Assembly (NCBI GenBank): GCA_015064445.1
Contig: SVSE01000008.1
Span: 23,827 to 87,826, forward strand
Origin: Oscillospiraceae bacterium
GTDB lineage: Bacteria > Bacillota > Clostridia > Oscillospirales > CAG-272
Direction of reading: 5' to 3'
DNA: 64,000 bases
Shown here piece after piece: positions 35,238 through 43,731 of the stretch. The notes under the pieces are model-generated. The model searched no databases. It saw nothing but the letters and a program-made list of their open reading frames with translations, and was not told the origin of the DNA. A program made the translations under genes and the position numbers. The stretch's first letter is position 1; every line of letters starts with the position of its first letter.

Positions 35238-35414
35238 CAAGCCACAGGCTTGGTATATCATTCGACGCAAGTCGGTATATCATCAGCCCCTTTGGGGCTG
35301 TATCTCATCACGCGCTAGCGTGTATTCCCTTGTGGCTTGATGATATACAACACTTTGTGTTGATGATATGCAATTCCTGTGGAATTGATGATATACACGC
35401 CTCACGGCGTGATG
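35238..35414. repeat. Array of seven hairpins joined by complementary 10-nt spacers
   Basis: Seven short GC- or AT-stem hairpins are at 35238-35252, 35263-35274, 35285-35299, 35310-35321, 35349-35361, 35372-35386 and 35397-35410. Their stems differ in sequence; loops are 3-4 nt. The spacers in the left half read GTATATCATC (two near-identical variants); those in the right half read GATGATATAC, the exact reverse complement. The whole element can therefore fold into one long stem with hairpins on both sides. CAAGCCAC (35238) can also pair with GTGGCTTG (35332). No ORF is present. It starts 4 nt after the tRNA-Trp terminator. Confidence 0.85.
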
Positions 35415-35471
35415 TGGCGCACGAGTTCAAGTCCATATCAAAACAACGGAAAATATTTTTTCATAAAATCA

Positions 35472-35503
35472 TTTTAAAAGCCAAGTCATTCGACTTGGCT
35501 TTT
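35472..35503 (-). terminator. Terminator of the GH5-like/GH106-like operon
   Basis: 12-bp stem AAAAGCCAAGTC / GACTTGGCTTTT with a 4-nt loop, followed on the minus strand by a T-rich stretch. Confidence 0.88.
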
Positions 35504-35505
35504 TC

Positions 35506-36597
35506 TTATTTATTCTCGAAATCCTTATCTGCAAAATCGCAGAATTTTTTAATCAATTCGGTTTCCCTTGGGTCGTATGGGCGATGCGACGGGCGATAGA
35601 GGTCGTGGAACCATTTTGTGAAATCTATCGGTGCTCTTGGATCGTCCTTATACCATTTCCAGTGTGCCTCATATGGCTCATAGGTTTGATATTTGCCTGC
35701 AACAAAGCCCCAGTTATAACAGCCTATATTTTCAAGATAGAAAAGTGGGAAATTCTCGAAAACAGTATTCCCTGTGCATCTTGCGAGCCATTCGGTGTTT
35801 ATAATCGGACGGCCAAGGCTCTTTAAGTATTTGAGCACACGGACATGCTCCTCATAGGTGCTATAATTGTGATAGGTTATTATATCGGAATTGTCGAGCG
35901 CAAACTGATTTACCTCGCTTGTGTGGAAATCGTCTTGGTCAAACCACCACGCGCCAGCAGTTAATGGCTGTGAGGGATTGATATTACGCACGGTTTCAAA
36001 CATACGAGAAAGATATGGCATTGTTATATTCTCACGGTTACTATTTCCAGGCTCGTTAAACAAGTCCCACATAAGCACACGCGAGTCGTCCTTATAGATG
36101 GTTACAATTTCCTTTACCATCTCAAAATACTGCTCTCTTAGCTCATCATCATCAAAATAATAATGAGGGGCAGGACAGTTATGTCCACCGTGCTGTGAGT
36201 GCTTTCTTCCACCGTGGTAGCCTATGTCATAATGCTGTTCTCCTATGTCGGGCATTTTCCAAAGCTCCGTTTTTGGTGGCATACAGTCATTTGCCAAAAC
36301 TATCATACAGGAAATATCATATTTCGCACACAGGGAGAGGTATTTGTCGAAATTTTCAAGGAATACATCGTGCTCCCTTTGCCAAACGACAAACTCCAAA
36401 ATCAAGCGCACGCTATTGAAGCCGAGCTCCCTCATTAGCTTTAGCTCCTGCTCTGTTTCTTCAAGATATTCATCAAAATGCAAGGACTGCCACTGGTCAA
36501 CTCTATTAGCGCACGATGCGCTCATATAGTTACAGCCTCTTATCCAAGGGCGCGAGTTATACCACTCCCAAGCCCTTTTTTCACTCCATCTTTCCAT
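35506..36597 (-). CDS. GH5-like (clan A) glycoside hydrolase
   Basis: 363 residues with a (beta/alpha)8 barrel layout. The acid/base Glu is in MWDLFNEPGNSNR near residue 183, the conserved HNYS strand near 245 and the nucleophile Glu in IINTEWLAR near 270. The N-terminal RGCNYMSA phrase and LGFNSVRL near 62 are typical of cellulase/mannanase-type barrels. There is no signal peptide, so it acts on imported oligosaccharides or glycosides. The subfamily is not identifiable by eye. TAGGAG lies before the ATG. It is the last gene of the five-gene operon starting at 43604. Confidence 0.78.
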   Translation of the reverse strand: MERWSEKRAWEWYNSRPWIRGCNYMSASCANRVDQWQSLHFDEYLEETEQELKLMRELGFNSVRLILEFVVWQREHDVFLENFDKYLSLCAKYDISCMIVLANDCMPPKTELWKMPDIGEQHYDIGYHGGRKHSQHGGHNCPAPHYYFDDDELREQYFEMVKEIVTIYKDDSRVLMWDLFNEPGNSNRENITMPYLSRMFETVRNINPSQPLTAGAWWFDQDDFHTSEVNQFALDNSDIITYHNYSTYEEHVRVLKYLKSLGRPIINTEWLARCTGNTVFENFPLFYLENIGCYNWGFVAGKYQTYEPYEAHWKWYKDDPRAPIDFTKWFHDLYRPSHRPYDPRETELIKKFCDFADKDFENK

Positions 36598-36605
36598 AAA
36601 AGCTC

Positions 36606-37385
36606 CTACTGTGCCTTAAACTCAACTATTCTCTTAAAATAGTCACAGCTATCGGCAAAAAAGTCGTCATCTGTGTTTATAGTTTTGACAACGCACATAA
36701 GTGTATCTTGAGGTACATCGTCAAATTCGTCAAAATAAATTGCGAAATCGGTCTTGCAAAAATATATCGCCTTTTCATCATATTTTAAACTCTCGTCACA
36801 CTCGTAGCCAAGCACATCCGAGAGTGGCACGCAAGCGGTCTTCGCCATTTGGTTGTAAAGATATGGGTCGATTAGATATATCGAGAGTTCGCCCGACATA
36901 ATCTGCCCTGCAAACTGATTATATGCGTCGTTATTTGCCTTGTCCATAGCGCTCAAATCCCTGTTTGGATTTTCCTTTTTGTACGCCTCAAGCTGTTCGG
37001 GGCTCTTGTAAATCAAGGCAGGAGAGCTAACATAAACCTCTCCATTTTCGTCATAGTCGGGGCAAATAAGTGAGAATTTCTCATTCATCGCAGTCAGCTT
37101 TTCATTATATGACAAATCATAATTTGGACCTACATAAATGATGTTCATATCGCTCTTTTTATCGTGGCAAAGCGTAAATGTCAGAGCGATAAGCAAAAGA
37201 AGTGTTATGCCACCTATGATAATTGCCCATTTTCTTTGATACCACAGGTTCGCCCAAAAGCTTCCCTTTACGCTCTCATCACTTTTGAGATGAATATCCT
37301 CGCTTGTGGCATCACCGAGCATACGAAGCCTTTTCGCAGAATTAGATTCGTTTTGAAGCTCTTGCTTGTTTTCGTTATTTTCCAT
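36606..37385 (-). CDS. Single-pass membrane protein of unknown function
   Basis: 259 residues. The cytoplasmic N-terminus is hydrophilic (about 1-50), then a transmembrane helix WAIIIGGITLLLLIALTF (about 53-72) and a ~185-residue extracytoplasmic domain without recognised motifs. The outer domain has several Tyr/Asp-rich strands and two or three Cys. It sits between two glycoside hydrolase genes, 8 nt before the GH5-like start, and is probably co-transcribed. Ribosome site AGGA is weak. I do not recognise the family. Confidence 0.65.
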   Translation of the reverse strand: MENNENKQELQNESNSAKRLRMLGDATSEDIHLKSDESVKGSFWANLWYQRKWAIIIGGITLLLLIALTFTLCHDKKSDMNIIYVGPNYDLSYNEKLTAMNEKFSLICPDYDENGEVYVSSPALIYKSPEQLEAYKKENPNRDLSAMDKANNDAYNQFAGQIMSGELSIYLIDPYLYNQMAKTACVPLSDVLGYECDESLKYDEKAIYFCKTDFAIYFDEFDDVPQDTLMCVVKTINTDDDFFADSCDYFKRIVEFKAQ

Positions 37386-37427
37386 ATTTAAAATCCTATT
37401 TTAAAATTTTTCAAAGATTTACTGATG

Positions 37428-40022
37428 CTAAATTCCATATTTGCAAAGTGCAATTCTGCCCATAATTCCAGATGGTGGAATTTGAATAAAGCTCGAGAGC
37501 ATATCGCGACGACGGTGTGCAAGATTACTCTTTACTATCGCCTCGATTTTATTCTCGCCCTGCACAAGCGCGCTACTCATATCGAATTTATATGGTGCAT
37601 TTATGCGTGCGCCAAGGTATTTGCCATTTAGCCACAGCTCAATAACCTCGCCAACCTCGCCAAAATCAATTGTATTAAAGCCATCCCTTGATGTAAAGAC
37701 TCCCTCGTATTTGATTTCGCCCGAGAAGCTTGACATTTTATCGGGAGCAGAAATGTCAAAGGGCTCAGAGTCCTTGGCAATAAGGCGATAAGAGTCCTCG
37801 CCCTCGTCCTTTACCGAAATATCAAAGCGCATATCTATCTCTTCTCTTTCAAGTGCGCGCTTAAAATACGGAATGTCGCTTGGAATTTCATCGCCAAAAA
37901 TAACGAAAAGCATATTGCCCTTTTCGATATTTAGTTTAAGCACGCCATCCCTTGCGTCCGAGCGATAGAGCTTGTTTTCCCAAGGCTCATATATCATACA
38001 GTCGCCACAGTGTGGTAAAAGAATAGATGCGTCAATGTCGTTTTTAATTCCCTCGTTCGAGAAGAGGTAAATGTCCTTGCCCTCTCGCCTTATATGGTAG
38101 AAGCGAAGCAGGTCAAGTCCCTTGCCCTCGCCTGATAGCTGACAAAGCCCACGCGACCTTAAATTTTCGGCAATAAGGCTACTTGAAATCGCCTCAAAGC
38201 AAGGCAAAATATCTGAAATATCGACACTCTCTGCGCTTTTTGATGGCAAGGAGTCCGTAAAGATAACGGGAAGTCCCTTACGCGAAAGTCTTGCAAAGGC
38301 TGACAGTCTATCATATGGCAAAATCTCGCTTTCGCTTATGATAAGCGCGCCATAGCTCTCGCCATTGATTTGCAATCTGCCATTTTCCACCTTTGCGTCC
38401 TTTATAGCGTCATATGGAACAATGTCAAAATCAATTAAGCCTTGTGTAAGGGTGCGACAGGTATCGTAAAATAGCTGATTTTTGCCACCTGTCCATTCGC
38501 CCTCGGCATTATAGAATACCGCAACATCGGCAATATGTGTGCCACCACTAAGCGCGTGGGAGCATCTGCCCATATATTCCATTAGGTTTTTAAAGAGCGG
38601 ATATTGAATGTTCTTGCCACCATTATAGAAATGTGGTGGGCAATCCTCGTCCTCATCCTTTGGGGAAAAGGCGTGGGGCACGAAATAATTCACTCCACTT
38701 GCGAGCATAATGTCGGCAAGCCCCTTCATATAAGGGAGTCCCTCTGCCCAGCCGAATGCGCCGAAAATCTCGCACATTGCTCTGCCCTTTTTAAGTGGCT
38801 GAATGTGGGAGTGTGACGAGGCGAGCTTTGGCAGTGTGTAACGGAAGAACGCAGGGTCTGCCTTACCACCATCAGTCAAAAGCGACCTGTGTGCGTTATT
38901 TGTAACGCCTGGTATGTCCTGTGTTAGCACCATGTCAATTCCTGCCATATCTTGACCGTCAAGAGCACGGAAGAAATGTCCACTTCCGTAGCCGAGCCTT
39001 GTATGTGCGCCCATATCCTCGATGACATGGCCGATATACATAACTCCTCTTTCTCTGCACCAGTTGCCGAGCATATAGCTAAAGTTTTCACTATAAAGCT
39101 TGGTTATAACCTCCATATAGTGCGCCCTTATAAGCGAGGTAATCTCGCCAAGGTCCTCCCAAAGCGCACACATATTCAAGCGCACGATTTTCTCATCAAT
39201 GCCAGCGCTTTGTGCAATAAGGCTTGGAAGGTCCTCTCTCCAAGGATATGGAGAGTTTATCATTCCGAGCTTGTTATAGTATGTATAGCAAACATTCAAA
39301 AATCCTGGCTCATCGGAGAAAAAGCCTGCAAAGGTGTTGCCAAAATATTTTGAAAAATGCTCATAATGTGGCTGATAAATGGCATCAATCATTGCGTGGC
39401 ACGAATCGGGATTGAGCATATCGATATAGTAAAAGATGCGCTCATTTTGATAGTCGTACGGTGCGCTTTCAACCATTACGCAAACGCGCCAGTTGCCATC
39501 GGGAATATCCCAGTACACCATTTTGTCCGAGAGAGTGTGTGTTAAATCCACCACACTACTTGAATCGAGTCCCTCATTAGAGTCAGCATAGCGATATGCG
39601 ACAACCTGTAAAATCCTCTCATCATCTCTTACTCTGCCACCGACAAAGAGCTTTGCGCCCCTCATAGGTCCGATAGCATCAATTTGAAGCTCTCTTACAA
39701 GGCGCTTGCGAAGATGTGCGTTTTCCTCTTTTTCAAGATAACCATTTGCGTAGCCTGTTGGGAACTTTTGGTCGTCGAGAAGCCAAACTCTCATTCCAAG
39801 CTCACGCGCGGTTTCGAGAATAAAGGCAAAGTCATCCCACCACTCGTCCTGACAAAATTTCTCATAAGGGCGACTCTCTGCACAAAATTCGCTTATTCCA
39901 CTATTTTTGATTGCCAAGATTTCCTCACGCAAGCGCTCCTTTGGCTCTCCGTGAAGCCACAAAAAAGGCAAAATATAGCTATCCTGAGCGCCCGATAGGC
40001 ACTGCTTGATTTTTGTATCCAC
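37428..40022 (-). CDS. GH106-like glycoside hydrolase, GTG start
   Basis: 864 residues. The N-terminal TIM-barrel part opens with FLWLHGEPKERLREEI and has VWLLDDQKFPTGYANG near residue 102, FAGFFSDEPGF near 242 and a region of conserved barrel strands to about 480. This matches proteins annotated as alpha-L-rhamnosidase-type GH106 or close relatives. The C-terminal ~100 residues form a GH2-type sugar-binding beta-sandwich (IELWLNGKYLGARINAPY). There is no signal peptide. The start is GTG at 40022 with AAGGAGA six nt before it. It probably removes terminal deoxy-sugars such as rhamnose; the exact family needs a profile search. Confidence 0.68.
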   Translation of the reverse strand: MDTKIKQCLSGAQDSYILPFLWLHGEPKERLREEILAIKNSGISEFCAESRPYEKFCQDEWWDDFAFILETARELGMRVWLLDDQKFPTGYANGYLEKEENAHLRKRLVRELQIDAIGPMRGAKLFVGGRVRDDERILQVVAYRYADSNEGLDSSSVVDLTHTLSDKMVYWDIPDGNWRVCVMVESAPYDYQNERIFYYIDMLNPDSCHAMIDAIYQPHYEHFSKYFGNTFAGFFSDEPGFLNVCYTYYNKLGMINSPYPWREDLPSLIAQSAGIDEKIVRLNMCALWEDLGEITSLIRAHYMEVITKLYSENFSYMLGNWCRERGVMYIGHVIEDMGAHTRLGYGSGHFFRALDGQDMAGIDMVLTQDIPGVTNNAHRSLLTDGGKADPAFFRYTLPKLASSHSHIQPLKKGRAMCEIFGAFGWAEGLPYMKGLADIMLASGVNYFVPHAFSPKDEDEDCPPHFYNGGKNIQYPLFKNLMEYMGRCSHALSGGTHIADVAVFYNAEGEWTGGKNQLFYDTCRTLTQGLIDFDIVPYDAIKDAKVENGRLQINGESYGALIISESEILPYDRLSAFARLSRKGLPVIFTDSLPSKSAESVDISDILPCFEAISSSLIAENLRSRGLCQLSGEGKGLDLLRFYHIRREGKDIYLFSNEGIKNDIDASILLPHCGDCMIYEPWENKLYRSDARDGVLKLNIEKGNMLFVIFGDEIPSDIPYFKRALEREEIDMRFDISVKDEGEDSYRLIAKDSEPFDISAPDKMSSFSGEIKYEGVFTSRDGFNTIDFGEVGEVIELWLNGKYLGARINAPYKFDMSSALVQGENKIEAIVKSNLAHRRRDMLSSFIQIPPSGIMGRIALCKYGI

Positions 40023-40046
40023 TTAATTCTCCTTTAAGCTTCATAG

Positions 40047-40068
40047 ATGGTCACGGAAATCCGTGATC
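40047..40068. other. Intercistronic hairpin
   Basis: TCACGGA / TCCGTGA stem with a short loop between the six-hairpin glycosidase and GH106-like genes. There is no T run, so an mRNA processing or stability role is more likely than termination. Confidence 0.35.
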
Positions 40069-40076
40069 GTTGCTTT

Positions 40077-41966
40077 TTATTTTATGTTTACCGACGGATG
40101 CTTCATTTTGAACTTGCCTACATATGTAGAAAGCAAGAAATAATAGTTGTCGGCAAGGTAATTATAGCCACAGGGCAAGCCCTCCTTGGTACGCCAGTCA
40201 TAGCTTTGGCAGTAGCCAGGCATAAGTCCTGTTTGTGTCAATTCCTTTTCATAGGTGTTAATGATTGTGAACAAAATCTTATCTGCCTCCTCGCACAAGC
40301 CAACATTGTACATAGCAGTCAAGAAATGATAGCCATTCATTCCGTTAAGTCCACCATTTTCATAGCGTCCCCAGTCGGACATACAAGGCCAGTCAAAGGT
40401 ATCACTTTGTGCTACTGGCATTACATTTCCAGGAATACCATAACGAAGGTCGCCATAGCCCTCCTTGTCCATTATAGCAAGGAGCTTCTTCATCATTCTT
40501 CTACCAAGCTTCTTTGGAATAAGCCCCTCGTTAATTCCCATTGAAACAGCAAAGGTAAAGCCATAGTCGTGAATTTTTCCGTTGCGACTTATCCATCCTG
40601 CCATAAGTCCCGTTTCGGGATTATAGAAGGTATCAACAAATGCCTTTTTGCATTTGCGTAGCTGTTCCTTATACTTTTTCGCAAGCGATGGTCTTCCGAT
40701 TCTTTCAAGAAGCTGAGAAAGCTCACGAAGTGCTCTATATGTAAGATAGTTAAAATATATGTCCTTGTGTCCGAAGCAGAAGTCATCCCACCAGTTGCCC
40801 TGCCATCCATTCTCAGCAGGCTGTCCGTGATAATCGCCAGGATAATCAACCTCGAATATTCCATCTCCGTCAACATCGCGCGCCATAAGGAAGTCGGCAG
40901 CCTTTATAGCATAAGGAAGAAGCTTTTTAGCAAATGGGAGATTCCAGTTGGAAATTCCTGTAAGAGCTATGATTGCACCAGGAGTTGAGTCAACCGAGCA
41001 ACCGAAGTCCTTTTTCTTTTCCCTGTTGTAGAAGGAAACGCTTACCTCTCCGTCATATGCCTGACAGGTCTTAAAGGTTCTTTCCACCTGCTTTTCATAA
41101 ACCTTACGGATTATATCGAAGCTCTCATCATTTTCATCCACGATTTGAAGCATATCGCTCTTCATATGAATTGCGAGGTGTCCTGTACCGTGGAAATAGA
41201 TATTGTCAGACAAGTCAAAGAGCTCTCTATTAAGTGCGAATGCGTTAAACCAGTTGCGCTTAAGACCGTTATACCTTTCTCCGTCCTCTGGCAATGGTGG
41301 ATATTTTTCATCAAGAATCCTGATGGTAAGTGTTACCTTGTCAAGAGGCTTTTTCGACTTAAAGGTAAGGAATGAGCTTCCATAATGCAAGCCGTGCATT
41401 CTATTGTGGCTATAGCCGAAGTTCTTAAAGCCGAGATCAAGTCCTGTGAAGTCCTTTGAGGATTGAAGCTCCTCAATGCAATATACATCATCAGAGTCTG
41501 CTGAGATTTCCACAGTTCCAAAGTCTGGCAAATGAATAGCTATCGGCATTTTGTATTGAGTTTTATAAAGAGTAAGCTCGTTTCTGCTCTTAAGCTTTTT
41601 TGGCATTTCTCTTGTCCAAATTGTAGGTGGAGCTGTCTTTATCGCAAGCTTAATGCTATAAATATCGCTAATAAGGGGCTTATTTAATTCGAGTGATAGG
41701 ATTTTATCATCTACAAAATTGTATTTTATGCTCTCGCCCTTGTTGTTTTCATAGAATGCATAGCCATCGGTAATATCATTTTTTGTGGGCAAGCCCTTTT
41801 TAAATGCGCCAAAAACGCCACCATAGCCTGGAAGCATTACATTGTAGCTTGCGTGCTTGTCCTTATCTCTACCACCCGCCTCTACTCCAAAAAAGGCGAT
41901 TCTGCCCTTTGAGTTTTCAATAGTACAGGAGCGATATATGCTATCATAGATTGCGTACTTTTCCAT
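40077..41966 (-). CDS. Six-hairpin (alpha/alpha)6 glycosidase-like protein
   Basis: 629 residues. The first ~260 residues are beta-rich. The C-terminal ~370 residues form an (alpha/alpha)6 toroid with DVDGDGIFEVDYPGD near residue 365, NGWQGNWWDDFCFGHKD near 383-399 and ENGGLNGMNGYHFL near 560, which look like substrate-cleft segments. There is no signal peptide. The overall layout resembles GH63/GH78/GH94-type glycosidases but I cannot name the family. AAGGAGA precedes the ATG. It lies 21 nt from the DUF4091-like gene, in the same operon. Confidence 0.62.
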   Translation of the reverse strand: MEKYAIYDSIYRSCTIENSKGRIAFFGVEAGGRDKDKHASYNVMLPGYGGVFGAFKKGLPTKNDITDGYAFYENNKGESIKYNFVDDKILSLELNKPLISDIYSIKLAIKTAPPTIWTREMPKKLKSRNELTLYKTQYKMPIAIHLPDFGTVEISADSDDVYCIEELQSSKDFTGLDLGFKNFGYSHNRMHGLHYGSSFLTFKSKKPLDKVTLTIRILDEKYPPLPEDGERYNGLKRNWFNAFALNRELFDLSDNIYFHGTGHLAIHMKSDMLQIVDENDESFDIIRKVYEKQVERTFKTCQAYDGEVSVSFYNREKKKDFGCSVDSTPGAIIALTGISNWNLPFAKKLLPYAIKAADFLMARDVDGDGIFEVDYPGDYHGQPAENGWQGNWWDDFCFGHKDIYFNYLTYRALRELSQLLERIGRPSLAKKYKEQLRKCKKAFVDTFYNPETGLMAGWISRNGKIHDYGFTFAVSMGINEGLIPKKLGRRMMKKLLAIMDKEGYGDLRYGIPGNVMPVAQSDTFDWPCMSDWGRYENGGLNGMNGYHFLTAMYNVGLCEEADKILFTIINTYEKELTQTGLMPGYCQSYDWRTKEGLPCGYNYLADNYYFLLSTYVGKFKMKHPSVNIK

Positions 41967-41987
41967 AACGTTCTCCTTGAATTTTGC

Positions 41988-43604
41988 TTATTTCATTATT
42001 AGCTCTTGTGCGAGCCTTCTTATTTTTTTGAGTGCTTTTATGCTATGAGGATAGTCGTTAAAGGTCTTTTTGAAGCCGTTTTCAAGAAGCAATGCCTCAA
42101 CTCTCTCTCGTCCTATTTTCTCCTCTAAGCGCTTCAAGAGCTTGTAGTCCTGTAATCCGTCATAGAAGTTTTCATAACGAATAGAATCAAGCGCATCATT
42201 TTTGCCAGGATAAACAACAAAGCAATCTCCACTTTGTAGTCCTCCACCTGCATCTGTTATCAAATAAGGGTCAACAGCCTCGTCAGAGAGGACGGAGTTA
42301 TAGAAGTTATAGCCCCAGTGTAAGAAGCCCTTAATATCGTTTAGATATAGCTGCATACCCAAGGCTCTTATTCTCTCGCCTGACATTGCCATAAATCTAT
42401 TTGACAAATACGAATGTCCCTCGGCACAGCAATAATAAGCCCATAAATTTGAAGTTTTGTTGTCAAGAAAGGTTTGTATTGCTGAGGTTGCAGAGATTGT
42501 TGTATCTACAAGCCCCTGCTTATGGAATTCGTAATTGCTTAATGCATCCATTACATTCGCGTCCGGAGCATATTTTTTAAAGATATTCCTTACGCTCTTA
42601 TATTTTTCGAGGCATTCGGCATTTGGCTCATCGGAAAGATGGAAGCGACAATTCTCGTAAAGACCTTCCTTTTTTAGCCTTGCAACAAGCTCTGGCAAAA
42701 ATGCGCTTAGGAATTCCTCGTACTCCTTGCCCGTCGAGTCAGTGTCCCAACCGAAAATTTGCTTTATTTTACCATTTACCTTAGCCACAATCTTAGGTGC
42801 GCTCTTTGCGCCCCATTGTGTGAACAAATGGCTCATTTCAAAATATTTTATCCCACGCGTCTTAATGCTCCTCATAAATTCGATAAGACGATCAAGGGAG
42901 AATGTATATCCTCTCTCGTCCTTTGTGACATCAACAAGCTGGACTGTCAATCTTTCACTACCAACGCGAGTGTCAAGAGGTGGGGTAAACATAGGCACTA
43001 AAAGCATATTCATTCCGTGACCTACTGCGTGGTCGATAAACTTATACATTATCTTGTTATACTTTGGAGAAAAGACCTTCAAATTATAATAATTTGCTAT
43101 TGCGTCATAATGAAACCAGTTAGTATAAATGAGCTCGCTTTCTCCAAGATAAAAGTCGAGGACGCTTACCTTGTATTCCACCTCACAAATAACATATCCA
43201 TTTTGCTCAAGAGAAATTTTTATAGGATACACGCCTGGCTTCAGGTCGCCCTTGATTGTAAACCATATGCTATTATAACAGCCCTGTCTTGCTGTCGGCT
43301 TACGCTCATCACACGGGTACAAAACATCTGGGCAAAGGAATGGCTTTTTAGTAAAATAATAATCATCGCCCTCTCCTAACGCAGGAGTTGTGCAGGGTAC
43401 ATTTTCAACCTGTCTATATGTAATATACTTTTTAAGAGGGCTATTTATTTTTACCTCTATTTCCTTTTGAAGCCAGTCTATCTTATACGCCAGCTGAAAG
43501 GACAGGGTTTCATCCCTTGCCATTGTATTTTCGCTTTCAAGCATTTTGGGCCTTTTATCGACAAGCACCTTTTCCTCAGCGCAGACTGTGTAAAATTCGC
43601 TCAT
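41988..43604 (-). CDS. DUF4091-like glycoside-hydrolase-type protein
   Basis: 538 residues from ATG 43604, preferred because TGGAGGAG lies directly before it; the frame extends 26 codons further without a ribosome site. The N-terminal ~150 residues form a beta-sandwich. They are followed by a barrel-like region with CRFHLSDEPNAE near residue 325 (a likely acid residue pair), ATSAIQTFLDN near 378 and the family C-terminal phrase SIRYENFYDGLQDYKLLKRLEEKIG near 485. This last phrase is characteristic of DUF4091 proteins, which are found in glycan-utilisation loci. Promoter at 43654-43682. First gene of the downstream operon. Confidence 0.72.
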   Translation of the reverse strand: MSEFYTVCAEEKVLVDKRPKMLESENTMARDETLSFQLAYKIDWLQKEIEVKINSPLKKYITYRQVENVPCTTPALGEGDDYYFTKKPFLCPDVLYPCDERKPTARQGCYNSIWFTIKGDLKPGVYPIKISLEQNGYVICEVEYKVSVLDFYLGESELIYTNWFHYDAIANYYNLKVFSPKYNKIMYKFIDHAVGHGMNMLLVPMFTPPLDTRVGSERLTVQLVDVTKDERGYTFSLDRLIEFMRSIKTRGIKYFEMSHLFTQWGAKSAPKIVAKVNGKIKQIFGWDTDSTGKEYEEFLSAFLPELVARLKKEGLYENCRFHLSDEPNAECLEKYKSVRNIFKKYAPDANVMDALSNYEFHKQGLVDTTISATSAIQTFLDNKTSNLWAYYCCAEGHSYLSNRFMAMSGERIRALGMQLYLNDIKGFLHWGYNFYNSVLSDEAVDPYLITDAGGGLQSGDCFVVYPGKNDALDSIRYENFYDGLQDYKLLKRLEEKIGRERVEALLLENGFKKTFNDYPHSIKALKKIRRLAQELIMK

Positions 43605-43653
43605 TTTGTCTCCTCCAAATAAGCCTAATAATTTCCTAATTATATTATATATA

Positions 43654-43682
43654 ATTTTAGTAGCAAAATCAAGTAGTATCAA
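43654..43682 (-). promoter_or_regulatory. Promoter of the DUF4091-like/GH operon
   Basis: Minus-strand TTGATA (43682-43677), 17-nt spacer, TAAAAT (43659-43654). A second overlapping pair (TTGATT, 17 nt, TATAAT) lies a few bases downstream. Confidence 0.5.
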
Positions 43683-43684
43683 AC

Positions 43685-43713
43685 AAAAAAGGCGCTCAAT
43701 TGAGCCCCTTTTT
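43685..43713 (-). terminator. Terminator of the GH78 gene
   Basis: GGCGCTCAATTGAGCCCC forms a stem with one mismatch, flanked by A and T runs. It separates the GH78 unit from the DUF4091-led operon. Confidence 0.75.
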
Positions 43714-43731
43714 AGTTATTCTAACTAAGCC

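Noticed and set aside
35238..35414. CRISPR array
   Set aside because: Repeat units are 10 nt, change to their reverse complement midway and alternate with self-complementary hairpins; no cas genes are present.
35411..35432. Second tRNA or tRNA fragment (attachment site) after tRNA-Trp
   Set aside because: GAGTTCAAGTCC resembles a T-arm loop, but there is no acceptor or anticodon stem, and no integrase nearby.
43605..43682. Longer N-terminus for the DUF4091-like protein
   Set aside because: The extra codons overlap the promoter and lack a ribosome site, while a GGAGGAG lies before ATG 43604.
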